From: Candidatus Adlerbacteria bacterium
Lineage (GTDB): Bacteria > Patescibacteriota > Minisyncoccia > Phycocordibacterales > SBAW01
DNA length: 37,949 nt
Assembly: GCA_026397405.1 (NCBI GenBank)
Contig: JAPLUW010000002.1
Location: 104,214 to 142,162 of the forward strand
Reading direction: 5' to 3'
Shown here: positions 16,866 through 23,325 of the stretch, in pieces
Layout of the letters: each line of letters starts with the position of its first letter
How positions within the stretch are numbered: position 1 is the first letter of the stretch
Position numbers and translations under genes: made by a program
The notes under the pieces: model-generated
What the model saw: the letters and a program-made list of their open reading frames with translations, nothing else
The model's database searches: none
What the model was told of the DNA's origin: nothing

Positions 16866-17669
16866 ATGAAGAAATTTTTTATTGCAGCAGTACTCGTGTT
16901 ACTACCAACAGTTGCAGGGGCGGCGGGGTTTGCAAAGCAGTCACTTTTTTTGTCGAAGAGCTCAGTTACTGAAGGCGACACAGTCCTTATCCACGCCACT
17001 GTCTCCAACGACACTGCTACAAAATTTATCGGTACATTAAAACTCCATGACGAAGACGGAACTATTGGGTCGGTACCAGTAACACTAGGCTCGGGTGAAG
17101 CAGGTGCCGTGTCGGTGTCGTGGAAGCCGCTTGCAGGCACACATACCGTTCTTGCTAACTTAGAGGACAGCGCCGGCACGGTGGTTGAAGAAAGCTCACA
17201 AACATTTACCATCGCAGCGAAAGCTGTTGCAACACCTGCTTCAAAAAATAACTCTTCTAACACCTCGGCTACTGTTGAGCCGTCTACCCAGATTCAAGAA
17301 AGTATCGGGAGCGTTTCGCCCACAGCACAAACATATGCAGCCCCTGTGTTTGAAGCAATTGATGCAGGGCGCGTCCTTGGCGCAAGTACTATTAACGACG
17401 GCATCGACTGGTCTAAAAAAGAACTTGTAGAACAAGCTCAAAAACAAAAAACAAAAACTACGAGCGGTGCAGCGGACCAAGACACTGGCACCATGCAAAC
17501 AAAAGCCACAAATACTGCATGGACGATTTTTGCAACGATTTCGCTCTACGTACTTTCTGTACTTCTCTACGTAGTTGGCAATGCAGGAGTTTTTTATCCT
17601 ATCTTTGCTTTGCTATTTTTCTACATACTATGGAGACTCTTTAAGCGCTACCGCCGCCCAAGCTACTAA
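16866..17669 (+). CDS. secreted Ig-like (CARDB-type) protein with C-terminal membrane helices
   Basis: A 267-residue protein. It has a signal peptide (MKKFFIAAVLVLLPTVAGA) and a beta-sandwich of about 95 residues resembling CARDB/Ig-like adhesion modules (SSVTEGDTVLIHATVSNDT, then GAVSVSWKPLAGTHTVLA). A Ser/Thr/Ala-rich linker of about 100 residues follows, then two hydrophobic helices near 216-236 and 240-258 and a basic tail RLFKRYRRPSY. It would be anchored with the Ig-like domain outside. Function is unknown; surface structure or adhesion is a guess. Its stop overlaps the stop of the converging VKOR gene. Confidence 0.78.
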   Translation: MKKFFIAAVLVLLPTVAGAAGFAKQSLFLSKSSVTEGDTVLIHATVSNDTATKFIGTLKLHDEDGTIGSVPVTLGSGEAGAVSVSWKPLAGTHTVLANLEDSAGTVVEESSQTFTIAAKAVATPASKNNSSNTSATVEPSTQIQESIGSVSPTAQTYAAPVFEAIDAGRVLGASTINDGIDWSKKELVEQAQKQKTKTTSGAADQDTGTMQTKATNTAWTIFATISLYVLSVLLYVVGNAGVFYPIFALLFFYILWRLFKRYRRPSY

Positions 17670-18106
17670 GAGTTTTTTGAAATGCGCCAGTGCCACAGTG
17701 CGAGTCCAAATAACACGAGTGTGGTTGCTGCAGAAATTGCGCAGTACAGACACAACGCACCGATAACAAAGTACTGAAACAATTCAAACCCTATTGAAAG
17801 CAGCAAACCAATAGTTGTGTAGGTTACTAAACCAAAACGAAGGCCTTTTGAAGCCGGGTCAATAACAAGCAACACCGCCAGAGCCAACATATACACATAA
17901 AAAACAAGGCCAATGTACGCAAGCGGGACACCAAACACGTTGGAGTAAACGCTTGTCAGTACACGTTCGCAGCCGTTTAAAATAGCGCATCCAGGGATAA
18001 CACCCTGAAATTTTTCGTACGACAGATACAACGTGTCGCCTAGCCCCAAGAATGTTGCCGCAATGAGCCAAAACGGTGTGAGCAGTATTTTTTTCTCCAT
18101 ATACAT
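17666..18106 (-). CDS. vitamin K epoxide reductase (VKOR) family protein
   Basis: Bacterial VKOR homologues reoxidise a DsbA-like thiol oxidase and pass electrons to quinone, so they drive disulfide formation in the envelope. The 146-residue product has four membrane helices and all four expected cysteines: Cys40 and Cys46 in the loop GCAILNGCERV, and the redox pair Cys119/Cys122 (CLYC) in the last helices, plus the conserved loop Ser (SVYSNVFGVPLAYIG). It has no fused thioredoxin domain, so a separate partner is expected. Its ATG overlaps the msrA stop (TAATG), and an alternative start is ATG 18100. Its own stop overlaps that of the converging gene. Confidence 0.92.
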   Translation of the reverse strand: MYMEKKILLTPFWLIAATFLGLGDTLYLSYEKFQGVIPGCAILNGCERVLTSVYSNVFGVPLAYIGLVFYVYMLALAVLLVIDPASKGLRFGLVTYTTIGLLLSIGFELFQYFVIGALCLYCAISAATTLVLFGLALWHWRISKNS

Positions 18107-18654
18107 TACTTTAGCAAATGTTTAAACTTTTCTTCTACTTTTTCAACTTTTGGTGCAATTACCAACTGGCAGTATCCAGCCTGTTTATTTTTTTCATAAT
18201 AATTTTTATGATAGTCCTCTGCGGGGAAGAATCCGCCAGCTGGCGGATCAAGCGGGCGGACTTGCGTGACGATAGGCTTCACAAACCCACCTTTATTTAG
18301 AACATCAATATAGTGTTGCGCTTTTTCCTGCTGACGCGGAGTGGTGTAAAAAATTGCCGAGTTGTATTGGGGCCCTACGTCATTCCCCTGCTGGTTAGGA
18401 GTTGTCGGGTCATGTGTTGCAAAAAAGACGCGTAGCAATTCTTCAAACGCAATCTCGTCGGGATTATATTCAATTTTAATAACTTCTATGTGGCCAGTAT
18501 TTCCACCGCACACTTGTTCGTACGTTGGGTTTAAAACAGTCCCTCCGGCATAGCCAGGCTCGACTGACTTCACTCCTTTGAGCATTGCAAATACTGCTTC
18601 GGTGCACCAAAAGCATCCGCCACCAAAAACTATTGTTTCCATTTCGTTATCCAC
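18106..18654 (-). CDS. msrA: peptide-methionine (S)-S-oxide reductase
   Basis: MsrA reduces the S-epimer of methionine sulfoxide in proteins. The catalytic GGGCFWCTEA is at about residues 11-20, with GYAGGTVLNPTYEQVCGGNTGHIEV, FFATHDPTTPNQQGNDVGPQYNS and FPAEDYHKNYYEKNK in family order. I propose the GTG at 18654 as start because a TGTAGAAT box ends seven bases upstream; ATG 18642 is the alternative, and the longer ATG 18663 would lie inside the box. A perfect 18-base palindrome lies in frame and adds LDPPAGG before FFPAEDYH. It is coupled to the VKOR gene downstream, giving an envelope redox pair. Confidence 0.95.
   Translation of the reverse strand: MDNEMETIVFGGGCFWCTEAVFAMLKGVKSVEPGYAGGTVLNPTYEQVCGGNTGHIEVIKIEYNPDEIAFEELLRVFFATHDPTTPNQQGNDVGPQYNSAIFYTTPRQQEKAQHYIDVLNKGGFVKPIVTQVRPLDPPAGGFFPAEDYHKNYYEKNKQAGYCQLVIAPKVEKVEEKFKHLLK
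18231..18248. repeat. perfect 18-base palindrome in msrA
   Basis: ATCCGCCAGCTGGCGGAT is its own reverse complement. It encodes part of LDPPAGG, an extra stretch immediately before the conserved FFPAEDYH motif. Confidence 0.85.
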
Positions 18655-18658
18655 ACCT

Positions 18659-18685
18659 TGCATTCTACACCATGTGCATTATTAT
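18659..18685 (+). promoter_or_regulatory. promoter of the candidate structured RNA
   Basis: TTGCAT (18659-18664), a 16-base spacer and TATTAT (18680-18685) predict transcription from about 18692. It overlaps the msrA promoter on the other strand. Confidence 0.5.
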
Positions 18686-18691
18686 CTTTCA

Positions 18692-18953
18692 TCTACCACT
18701 GGTTCTGCTGCTGACAGCGCGGATAGAGGCCTTGGTTTCAATCGCCAGTCAAACGATTGGTCCATGTTCCTTTAGGGAGAGGTTGGGTACTAAGCGTGAT
18801 AGAAGCCTGCGGGGGATCCCCGATTACTTATTTCTATCGTCGAGAAATGCCCACTAGTCAAAAACTGGCTCCAGCATGACCTACTGGACTTGGTTGCCCT
18901 CCCACCAGTGCGTGAGTTCTTTCGGCCGTACCTTTGGGTGCGGTCTTTTTTTT
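18692..18953 (+). ncRNA. candidate structured non-coding RNA, about 260 bases
   Basis: This 288-base space between msrA and rarA has no plausible gene but has a promoter, an intrinsic terminator and dense complementarity. CACTGGT (18697-18703) pairs with ACCAGTG (18904-18910) as a closing stem. Inside are CAATCG/CGATTG; GATAGAA/TTCTATC enclosing CGGGG/CCCCG; CTAGT/ACTGG; and CCAG/CTGG. The size and the closing stem around a large interior recall 6S RNA, but I could not match known 6S, and the hallmark motifs of RNase P RNA, tmRNA and SRP RNA are absent. Identity is unknown. Confidence 0.55.
18924..18953 (+). terminator. intrinsic terminator of the candidate RNA
   Basis: GGCCGTACC (18924-18932) pairs with GGTGCGGTC (18937-18945) and is followed by eight T residues. 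The T-run overlaps the rarA stop codon on the other strand. Confidence 0.88.
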
Positions 18954-20088
18954 ATTTCAAATATTTTTTGTTTTTGAGTTTTTCAGGCAAATAACTTTCT
19001 TTGTCATACAACTTGTAGCCCTTGTGGTAATCCAAGTCTTTCATCAACTTAGTCGGAGCATTCCTAATTTGTAGCGGCACGGGCAAATTGCCTAATTTTT
19101 GCACATCAGCCAAGGCCTCAAAATATGCATCGTGGCTCGCGCGAGACTTTTTACTTTCGGCCAAATACGCAACACCGTGCGCCAAGTTAATTTGCGCTTC
19201 CGGGTAGCCAATTTTTTGACAGGCCTCAAACACTGCGTTGGCAACAACGAGTGCCGTTGGTTGCGCCAGGCCAATGTCTTCGCTGGCAAACACCACCATG
19301 CGCCGCGCTATAAACAGCGGGTCTTCGCCTGCGTCGACCATACGTGCCAAGTAGTAGAGCGCTGCATCGGGCTGTGATGCGCGCATACTTTTTATAAATG
19401 CACTTATGGTGTTGTAGTGCTCTTCGCCTTTTTTGTCGTAGCGCAAGTGGCGCGACTGTACTGTTTCCTGCAAACTTTCGACCGTTATCTTTCCATACAG
19501 ACTATGTGCGTTTTCAAGCACACCCAAAGCTTGGCGGGCGTCACCCTGTGCCAGCTGTATAAGCCAGTCGCGTGCATCTTTTGGCACTTTTAGTTTTGTA
19601 CGCTTAATGATGTTCTCCATGTCACTCTCCTCAAGTTCTTTCAGCACAAATACACGACACCGCGACAGAAGTGCAGGAATAACTTCAAACGACGGGTTTT
19701 CTGTTGTTGCACCTATTAGTGTCAGCTCGCCACGTTCTACAAACGGCAATAAAAAATCTTGTTGTGCTTTATTAAACCGATGTATCTCGTCTATAAACAA
19801 AACCTTTGGTTTATTTGAAAACTGGAGCGCCCCTTTTTGTAATACTTTTTTTATGTCATCTTTCCCCGAATCAACAGCAGAAAGTTCGAAAAATTCTGCA
19901 TCAAGTGCATTTGCGTAAATCCGTGCAAGTGTTGTTTTGCCGCTGCCCGGTGGACCCCACAGCAAAAAGGAAAAGAGATGTTTGCCCTCAATAGCTTCTC
20001 GCAAGGGCTTACCACTCCCCACCAAATGTTCCTGGCCAAAGAATTCATCCAATGCCGTAGGGCGTATTTTTGACGCAAGCGGTTCCAC
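18952..20088 (-). CDS. rarA: replication-associated recombination protein A (MgsA/RarA AAA ATPase)
   Basis: RarA is a tetrameric AAA+ ATPase, related to clamp loaders, that acts at stalled replication forks. The 378-residue protein starts EPLASKIRPTALDEFFGQEHLVG and has Walker A LLWGPPGSGKTTLAR, Walker B VLFIDEIHRFNKAQQD, sensor 1 GATTENPSFEV and arginine-finger region LLSRCRVFVL, then the tetramerisation domain. I choose the GTG at 20088 because TATACT ends exactly six bases upstream; the longer ATG start at 20103 overlaps that box and adds MYTVC, which does not fit the family. It is divergent from the flavin operon, with 39 bases between the starts. Confidence 0.95.
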   Translation of the reverse strand: MEPLASKIRPTALDEFFGQEHLVGSGKPLREAIEGKHLFSFLLWGPPGSGKTTLARIYANALDAEFFELSAVDSGKDDIKKVLQKGALQFSNKPKVLFIDEIHRFNKAQQDFLLPFVERGELTLIGATTENPSFEVIPALLSRCRVFVLKELEESDMENIIKRTKLKVPKDARDWLIQLAQGDARQALGVLENAHSLYGKITVESLQETVQSRHLRYDKKGEEHYNTISAFIKSMRASQPDAALYYLARMVDAGEDPLFIARRMVVFASEDIGLAQPTALVVANAVFEACQKIGYPEAQINLAHGVAYLAESKKSRASHDAYFEALADVQKLGNLPVPLQIRNAPTKLMKDLDYHKGYKLYDKESYLPEKLKNKKYLK

Positions 20089-20094
20089 ACATAC

Positions 20095-20100
20095 AGTATA
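20095..20100 (-). promoter_or_regulatory. -10 box that fixes the rarA GTG start
   Basis: The minus strand reads TATACT, GTATGT, GTG. The six-base spacing is the same as at ATG-started genes in this window. Confidence 0.6.
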
Positions 20101-20127
20101 CAAAATATGTTAGAATTATTTTTATCT

Positions 20128-20562
20128 ATGAAAAAATATATACTAGGAGGCATTGTTGTAGTGTTGTTAGGCGGGTACGCACTCTGGAGCGCGTCACGCT
20201 CACAGACTCCTGCGCCTGTCGGCACAACGTCTATTCCTTCTGAAACTACAAATCCAGGCACTACTTCACAAGGCGCATATAAAGACGGCACCTACACTGG
20301 CAGTATTGGTAGTGCTGCACCGTACGGCAACGTTCAGGTAAAAGCTACGGTTTCCGGTGGCAAAATTAGTGCAATAGAAATGTTGGCTGTGCCACATGGC
20401 CCAGGGTACACCGACGAACTTAGTGCATCAACATTTCCAAAACTTGTACAACAAGCAATCACCGTACAAAGTGCAAAAGTTGATATTATTTCGGGCGCAA
20501 CACAAAACAGCGAAGGCTTCACTCAGTCACTCGCCGCAGCACTCGCTACTGCAAAAAACTAA
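20128..20562 (+). CDS. membrane-anchored FMN-binding protein with flavinylation motif
   Basis: A 144-residue protein with an N-terminal membrane helix (ILGGIVVVLLGGYALWSA, 5-22), a Pro/Thr/Ser-rich linker to about 50, and an FMN-binding domain (YKDGTYTGSIGSAAPYGNVQ on). The motif SGAT at 122-125 is the ApbE target, so Thr125 should carry FMN through a phosphoester bond, as in NqrC and RnfG. The domain should lie outside the membrane. It is the first gene of a three-gene operon with ApbE and the NqrB/RnfD-FNR fusion, and probably the terminal electron carrier. The start is ATG 20128, with TGTTAGAAT about 11 bases upstream; the longer in-frame start at 20107 is less likely. Confidence 0.88.
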   Translation: MKKYILGGIVVVLLGGYALWSASRSQTPAPVGTTSIPSETTNPGTTSQGAYKDGTYTGSIGSAAPYGNVQVKATVSGGKISAIEMLAVPHGPGYTDELSASTFPKLVQQAITVQSAKVDIISGATQNSEGFTQSLAAALATAKN

Positions 20563-20567
20563 TATTT

Positions 20568-21398
20568 ATGCGCGACACTCGGCTGATAATGGGCATGCCT
20601 ATTACAGTTGAAATTGTCGACAAGGAAACTGCACCAGAGACACTGGATGCAGTTTTTTTGTACTTTACAGAAGTTGATGAGCGCTTTAGTACGTATAAAG
20701 ATACAAGCGAAATTTCACAACTAAACGAAGCGCTCATTGCTAATGGAGGGGCTCCACAGCACGTCGTCCGTTCCACGGACCCCCGGACTGAACAGATTCC
20801 CAGAAAGGAACCTGCGTACTCGGATTTAGCTATGAGCGAGGAGTTGAAGGAGGTTTTTAAACTAGCAGAACAAACAAAACAAGAAACTAATGGTTATTTT
20901 GATATTACAAAACCGAATGGCCAGCTAGACCCTTCGGGCATCGTTAAAGGTTGGGCAATACAAAATGCGGCCGAAATGCTACTCGCCCGCGGTGTTACAA
21001 ATTTTTTTATTGACGCAGGCGGCGACATACAGTCACATGGCAAAAACTCTGGAGGTAAGGAATGGAGCGTGGGTATACGCAACCCATTTAATCAAAAAGA
21101 AATTGTAAAAATTATATATCCGCAAGGCCGCGGCATTGCAACATCTGGAAGTTACGAACGCGGAAGCCACATCTACAACCCTCACAACACTGCCGACTTA
21201 TTAGCAGATATTATTAGTATTACAGTAGTGGGCCCAAATGTTTTGGAAGCCGACCGTTTTGCAACCGCAGCATTTGCTATGGGAACGACGGGGGTAACCT
21301 TTATTGAAAATCTCCCCGGTTTTGAGGCATACTCAATAGACAAAAACGGCACTGCAACCATGACTAGCGGGTTTGAAGCGCTCACAACACCAGCATGA
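20568..21398 (+). CDS. apbE: FAD:protein FMN transferase, no export signal
   Basis: ApbE transfers FMN from FAD onto Thr in SGAT-type motifs. The 276-residue protein begins directly at the catalytic core (RLIMGMPITVEIVD) and has DPSGIVKGWA (121-130), NFFIDAGGD (145-153), GIATSGSYERGSHIYNPHN (189-207) and the metal-site region EADRFATAAFAMG. Most ApbE proteins are lipoproteins or carry a signal peptide; none is seen here, so flavin may be added before export, or the start is misjudged. A 25-residue insert at about 60-84, encoded by a hairpin-rich stretch, has no family counterpart. Its stop overlaps the next start (ATGA). The substrate is very likely the gene just upstream. Confidence 0.93.
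   Translation: MRDTRLIMGMPITVEIVDKETAPETLDAVFLYFTEVDERFSTYKDTSEISQLNEALIANGGAPQHVVRSTDPRTEQIPRKEPAYSDLAMSEELKEVFKLAEQTKQETNGYFDITKPNGQLDPSGIVKGWAIQNAAEMLLARGVTNFFIDAGGDIQSHGKNSGGKEWSVGIRNPFNQKEIVKIIYPQGRGIATSGSYERGSHIYNPHNTADLLADIISITVVGPNVLEADRFATAAFAMGTTGVTFIENLPGFEAYSIDKNGTATMTSGFEALTTPA
20745..20815. repeat. hairpin-rich in-frame insert in apbE
   Basis: GTCCGT/ACGGAC (20766-20771 and 20775-20780) and TTCC/GGAA flanked by CAG/CTG (20793-20814) form two adjacent hairpins. The encoded stretch, GGAPQHVVRSTDPRTEQIPR and on to PAY, interrupts a region that is short in other ApbE proteins. Confidence 0.5.
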
Positions 21399-22873
21399 AA
21401 TATATCGACAACTTTCTAAACCGCATCACCATGTACCGTTTGGCACTGTACTACCTCTGCCTGTTGCTTGCTGCAGCAGCAGTACTCGGGGGCGTCGGTG
21501 TACTTCCGTATTCGCCTTTCGCCATACTTTTTTCGGCAGCACTTATAACCGCAGTGTGTTGGGGCACAAACGAAGCGTTTGCACGCGCATGGAAGGTTAC
21601 ACCCAACATCGAATCGGTCTATATCACGGCTTTTATTTTAGCTCTTATCATCAGCCCTGTTTCCCCAACAGCCTTTGCAAGTTGGCCGCTGCTTATTGCT
21701 GCAAGTGTCATTGCGATGGCGTCAAAATATATTCTGGTTATAGGTAAAAAACATATCTTTAACCCCGCAGCATTTGCTGTTGTTGCCACTGCCCTACTGT
21801 TTGGAAAATATGCAAGCTGGTGGGTTGGCGGCACCCTGGCACTACTGCCGTTCGTACTTGTAGGCGGGCTACTTGTCGTACGCAAATTACAGCGCTTTGA
21901 CCTGCTCTGCGCTTTTGCCGCAGTAGCCGCAGTTGGTATAAGTGTTACGTTTTTGCCACAAAACCCACTACTGTCTGTCTGGCAAACTCTACTACATTCA
22001 TCACTTATATTCCTCGGCTGCATTATGCTCACCGAGCCCTTAACTAGCCCGCAGGCGCGTGTGCATCGCCTGGTGTACGGCGCTATAGTCGGATTCTTTT
22101 TTATCCCCCACGTTCATATCTTTTCCTTCTACACATCGCCCGAACTCGCGCTATTGGTGGGCAACATATACGCATACATAGTATCCCCGAGTAGTCGCCG
22201 CATACTTACACTTGTACGGTCAACACGCATCGCCGAAGGTATTTACGACTTTGTGTTTATGCCAGACACACCGCTTAGTTTTATACCCGGGCAGTATTTA
22301 GAATGGACGCTCGGTCACACAAAGCCAGACGACCGCGGCAACCGGCGTTACTTTACTATCGCCTCCTCTCCAACAGAAAAAGAATTGCATTTAGGTATTA
22401 AGGTGTACGAACCTTCAAGTACGTTTAAAAAAGCTCTACTGGCTATGCAGCCCGGTGCAACACTTTCCGTTGCGCAGCTTGCTGGTGAATTTACTCTGCC
22501 AAAAGACACAAACAAAAAACTGGTCTTTATCGCCGGTGGTATCGGCATTACCCCGTTCCGTTCTATGGTCCAGTACATGATCGATACAAAAGAGAGTCGC
22601 GATGCGATATTACTCTATTCTACAAAAACACCGAGCGAGGTTGCCTACAAAGAAGTCTTTGAAGCTGGCCGAAACGTTGGTCTGCGACCCTTCTATCTTG
22701 GCCTTATCGACACACAAACACTTATGCGCGAAGTCCCCGACTATAAAGAAAGGATGTTCTATATCTCGGGCCCGCTCGGGATGGTAACTGCATTTGAGCA
22801 CACACTAAAAAGCCTGGGTGTGCCGGGCAAACAAATAAAAATCGACTTCTTCCCTGGGTTTGTGTATATTTGA
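21395..22873 (+). CDS. NqrB/RnfD-like membrane domain fused to FNR-type NAD(P)H reductase
   Basis: A 492-residue fusion. Residues 1-265 hold about ten membrane helices with the NqrB/RnfD signatures NIESVYITAFILALIISP (71-88) and SKYILVIGKKHIFNPAA (110-126). Residues 268-492 are a ferredoxin-NADP reductase module: flavin site FIPGQY and RRYFT (318-321), nucleotide site GGIGITPF (381-388), ISGPLGM and a C-terminal FFPGF. It would take electrons from NAD(P)H inside and pass them across the membrane to the flavinylated protein two genes upstream. I see no SGAT motif in the membrane half, so the covalent FMN typical of NqrB and RnfD seems absent. No Na+ or proton coupling can be inferred. It overlaps apbE by four bases. 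Confidence 0.9.
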   Translation: MKYIDNFLNRITMYRLALYYLCLLLAAAAVLGGVGVLPYSPFAILFSAALITAVCWGTNEAFARAWKVTPNIESVYITAFILALIISPVSPTAFASWPLLIAASVIAMASKYILVIGKKHIFNPAAFAVVATALLFGKYASWWVGGTLALLPFVLVGGLLVVRKLQRFDLLCAFAAVAAVGISVTFLPQNPLLSVWQTLLHSSLIFLGCIMLTEPLTSPQARVHRLVYGAIVGFFFIPHVHIFSFYTSPELALLVGNIYAYIVSPSSRRILTLVRSTRIAEGIYDFVFMPDTPLSFIPGQYLEWTLGHTKPDDRGNRRYFTIASSPTEKELHLGIKVYEPSSTFKKALLAMQPGATLSVAQLAGEFTLPKDTNKKLVFIAGGIGITPFRSMVQYMIDTKESRDAILLYSTKTPSEVAYKEVFEAGRNVGLRPFYLGLIDTQTLMREVPDYKERMFYISGPLGMVTAFEHTLKSLGVPGKQIKIDFFPGFVYI

Positions 22874-22900
22874 CATTTTATCTATTTACTGTAGTATATT
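22870..22900 (+). promoter_or_regulatory. TTGACA promoter of the 110-residue gene
   Basis: A perfect TTGACA (22870-22875) begins at the flavin operon's last codons. The -10 is TAGTAT (22892-22897, 16-base spacer) or TATATT (22895-22900, 19-base spacer). Confidence 0.6.
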
Positions 22901-22926
22901 TTCAGCTTTAACCGAGAGGTCTTTGA

Positions 22927-23259
22927 ATGTCGCAGCTCTACTACCAACTCCTGCTCGAAACGGGGCACGATGAGGATATAAATTACGAAGGGTGGTTTCG
23001 TAAACCTTCCGACCTTCCTTTTCCATCGCCTATGGGGACTTCGCTCGACGTTCCTTTATTCGGCGATGACCTTTGCGTCTGCACCTACAGCCACGACAAA
23101 GGTGCCCTGTATATGTGGCTTGGCACGCCTGGCATGACGTCCGGCGAGAGTACGTTCAGGTTGCGAGTGGTAAATCTCGCGGAGGCGCGTGAAGAGCTCC
23201 TGGACGAGGGGTGGGAGGAGATGGACAAGAACGACGAGCCCATCAAGCAGCCGGAATAG
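22927..23259 (+). CDS. 110-residue acidic cytosolic protein, unknown function
   Basis: The product starts MSQLYYQLLLETGHDEDINY and ends MDKNDEPIKQPE; it is acidic and has no signal peptide or membrane helix. A mixed alpha/beta fold is likely. No family was recognised. Expression signals are strong and separate from the neighbours: TTGACA promoter, Shine-Dalgarno GAGAGGT (22914-22920) six bases before the ATG, and a long terminator. The leader sequence TTTAACCGAGAGG resembles that of the 42-residue gene (TTTTAACCGAAGGAGAG), hinting that these cassettes share an origin or control. It belongs to the Shine-Dalgarno-led class of this window. Confidence 0.68.
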   Translation: MSQLYYQLLLETGHDEDINYEGWFRKPSDLPFPSPMGTSLDVPLFGDDLCVCTYSHDKGALYMWLGTPGMTSGESTFRLRVVNLAEAREELLDEGWEEMDKNDEPIKQPE

Positions 23260-23265
23260 GTAGCG

Positions 23266-23325
23266 GCCGCTTCGGTGAGACAAAAAGCCAAAGCTTCGTC
23301 TCACGACGAAGTGGCGGCTTTTTTA
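23266..23325 (+). terminator. long intrinsic terminator after the 110-residue gene
   Basis: Nested stems GCCGC/GCGGC, CTTCG/CGAAG and GTGAGAC/GTCTCAC span 23266-23318 and are followed by a T-run that overlaps the stop of the converging FAD oxidase gene. Confidence 0.9.

Noticed and set aside
18585-18857. Open frames in the msrA-rarA gap
   Set aside because: They overlap msrA or have no start signal; the pairing pattern with promoter and terminator fits an RNA better.
18692-18953. RNase P RNA, tmRNA or SRP RNA as identity of the gap RNA
   Set aside because: I found no GAGGAAAGTC or ACAGA-type blocks, no tRNA-like ends with a tag frame, and no SRP GGAAG-type loop on either strand.
20103-20103. 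ATG 20103 as the rarA start
   Set aside because: It overlaps the TATACT box and adds MYTVC, which family members lack; the GTG at 20088 fits the six-base spacing.
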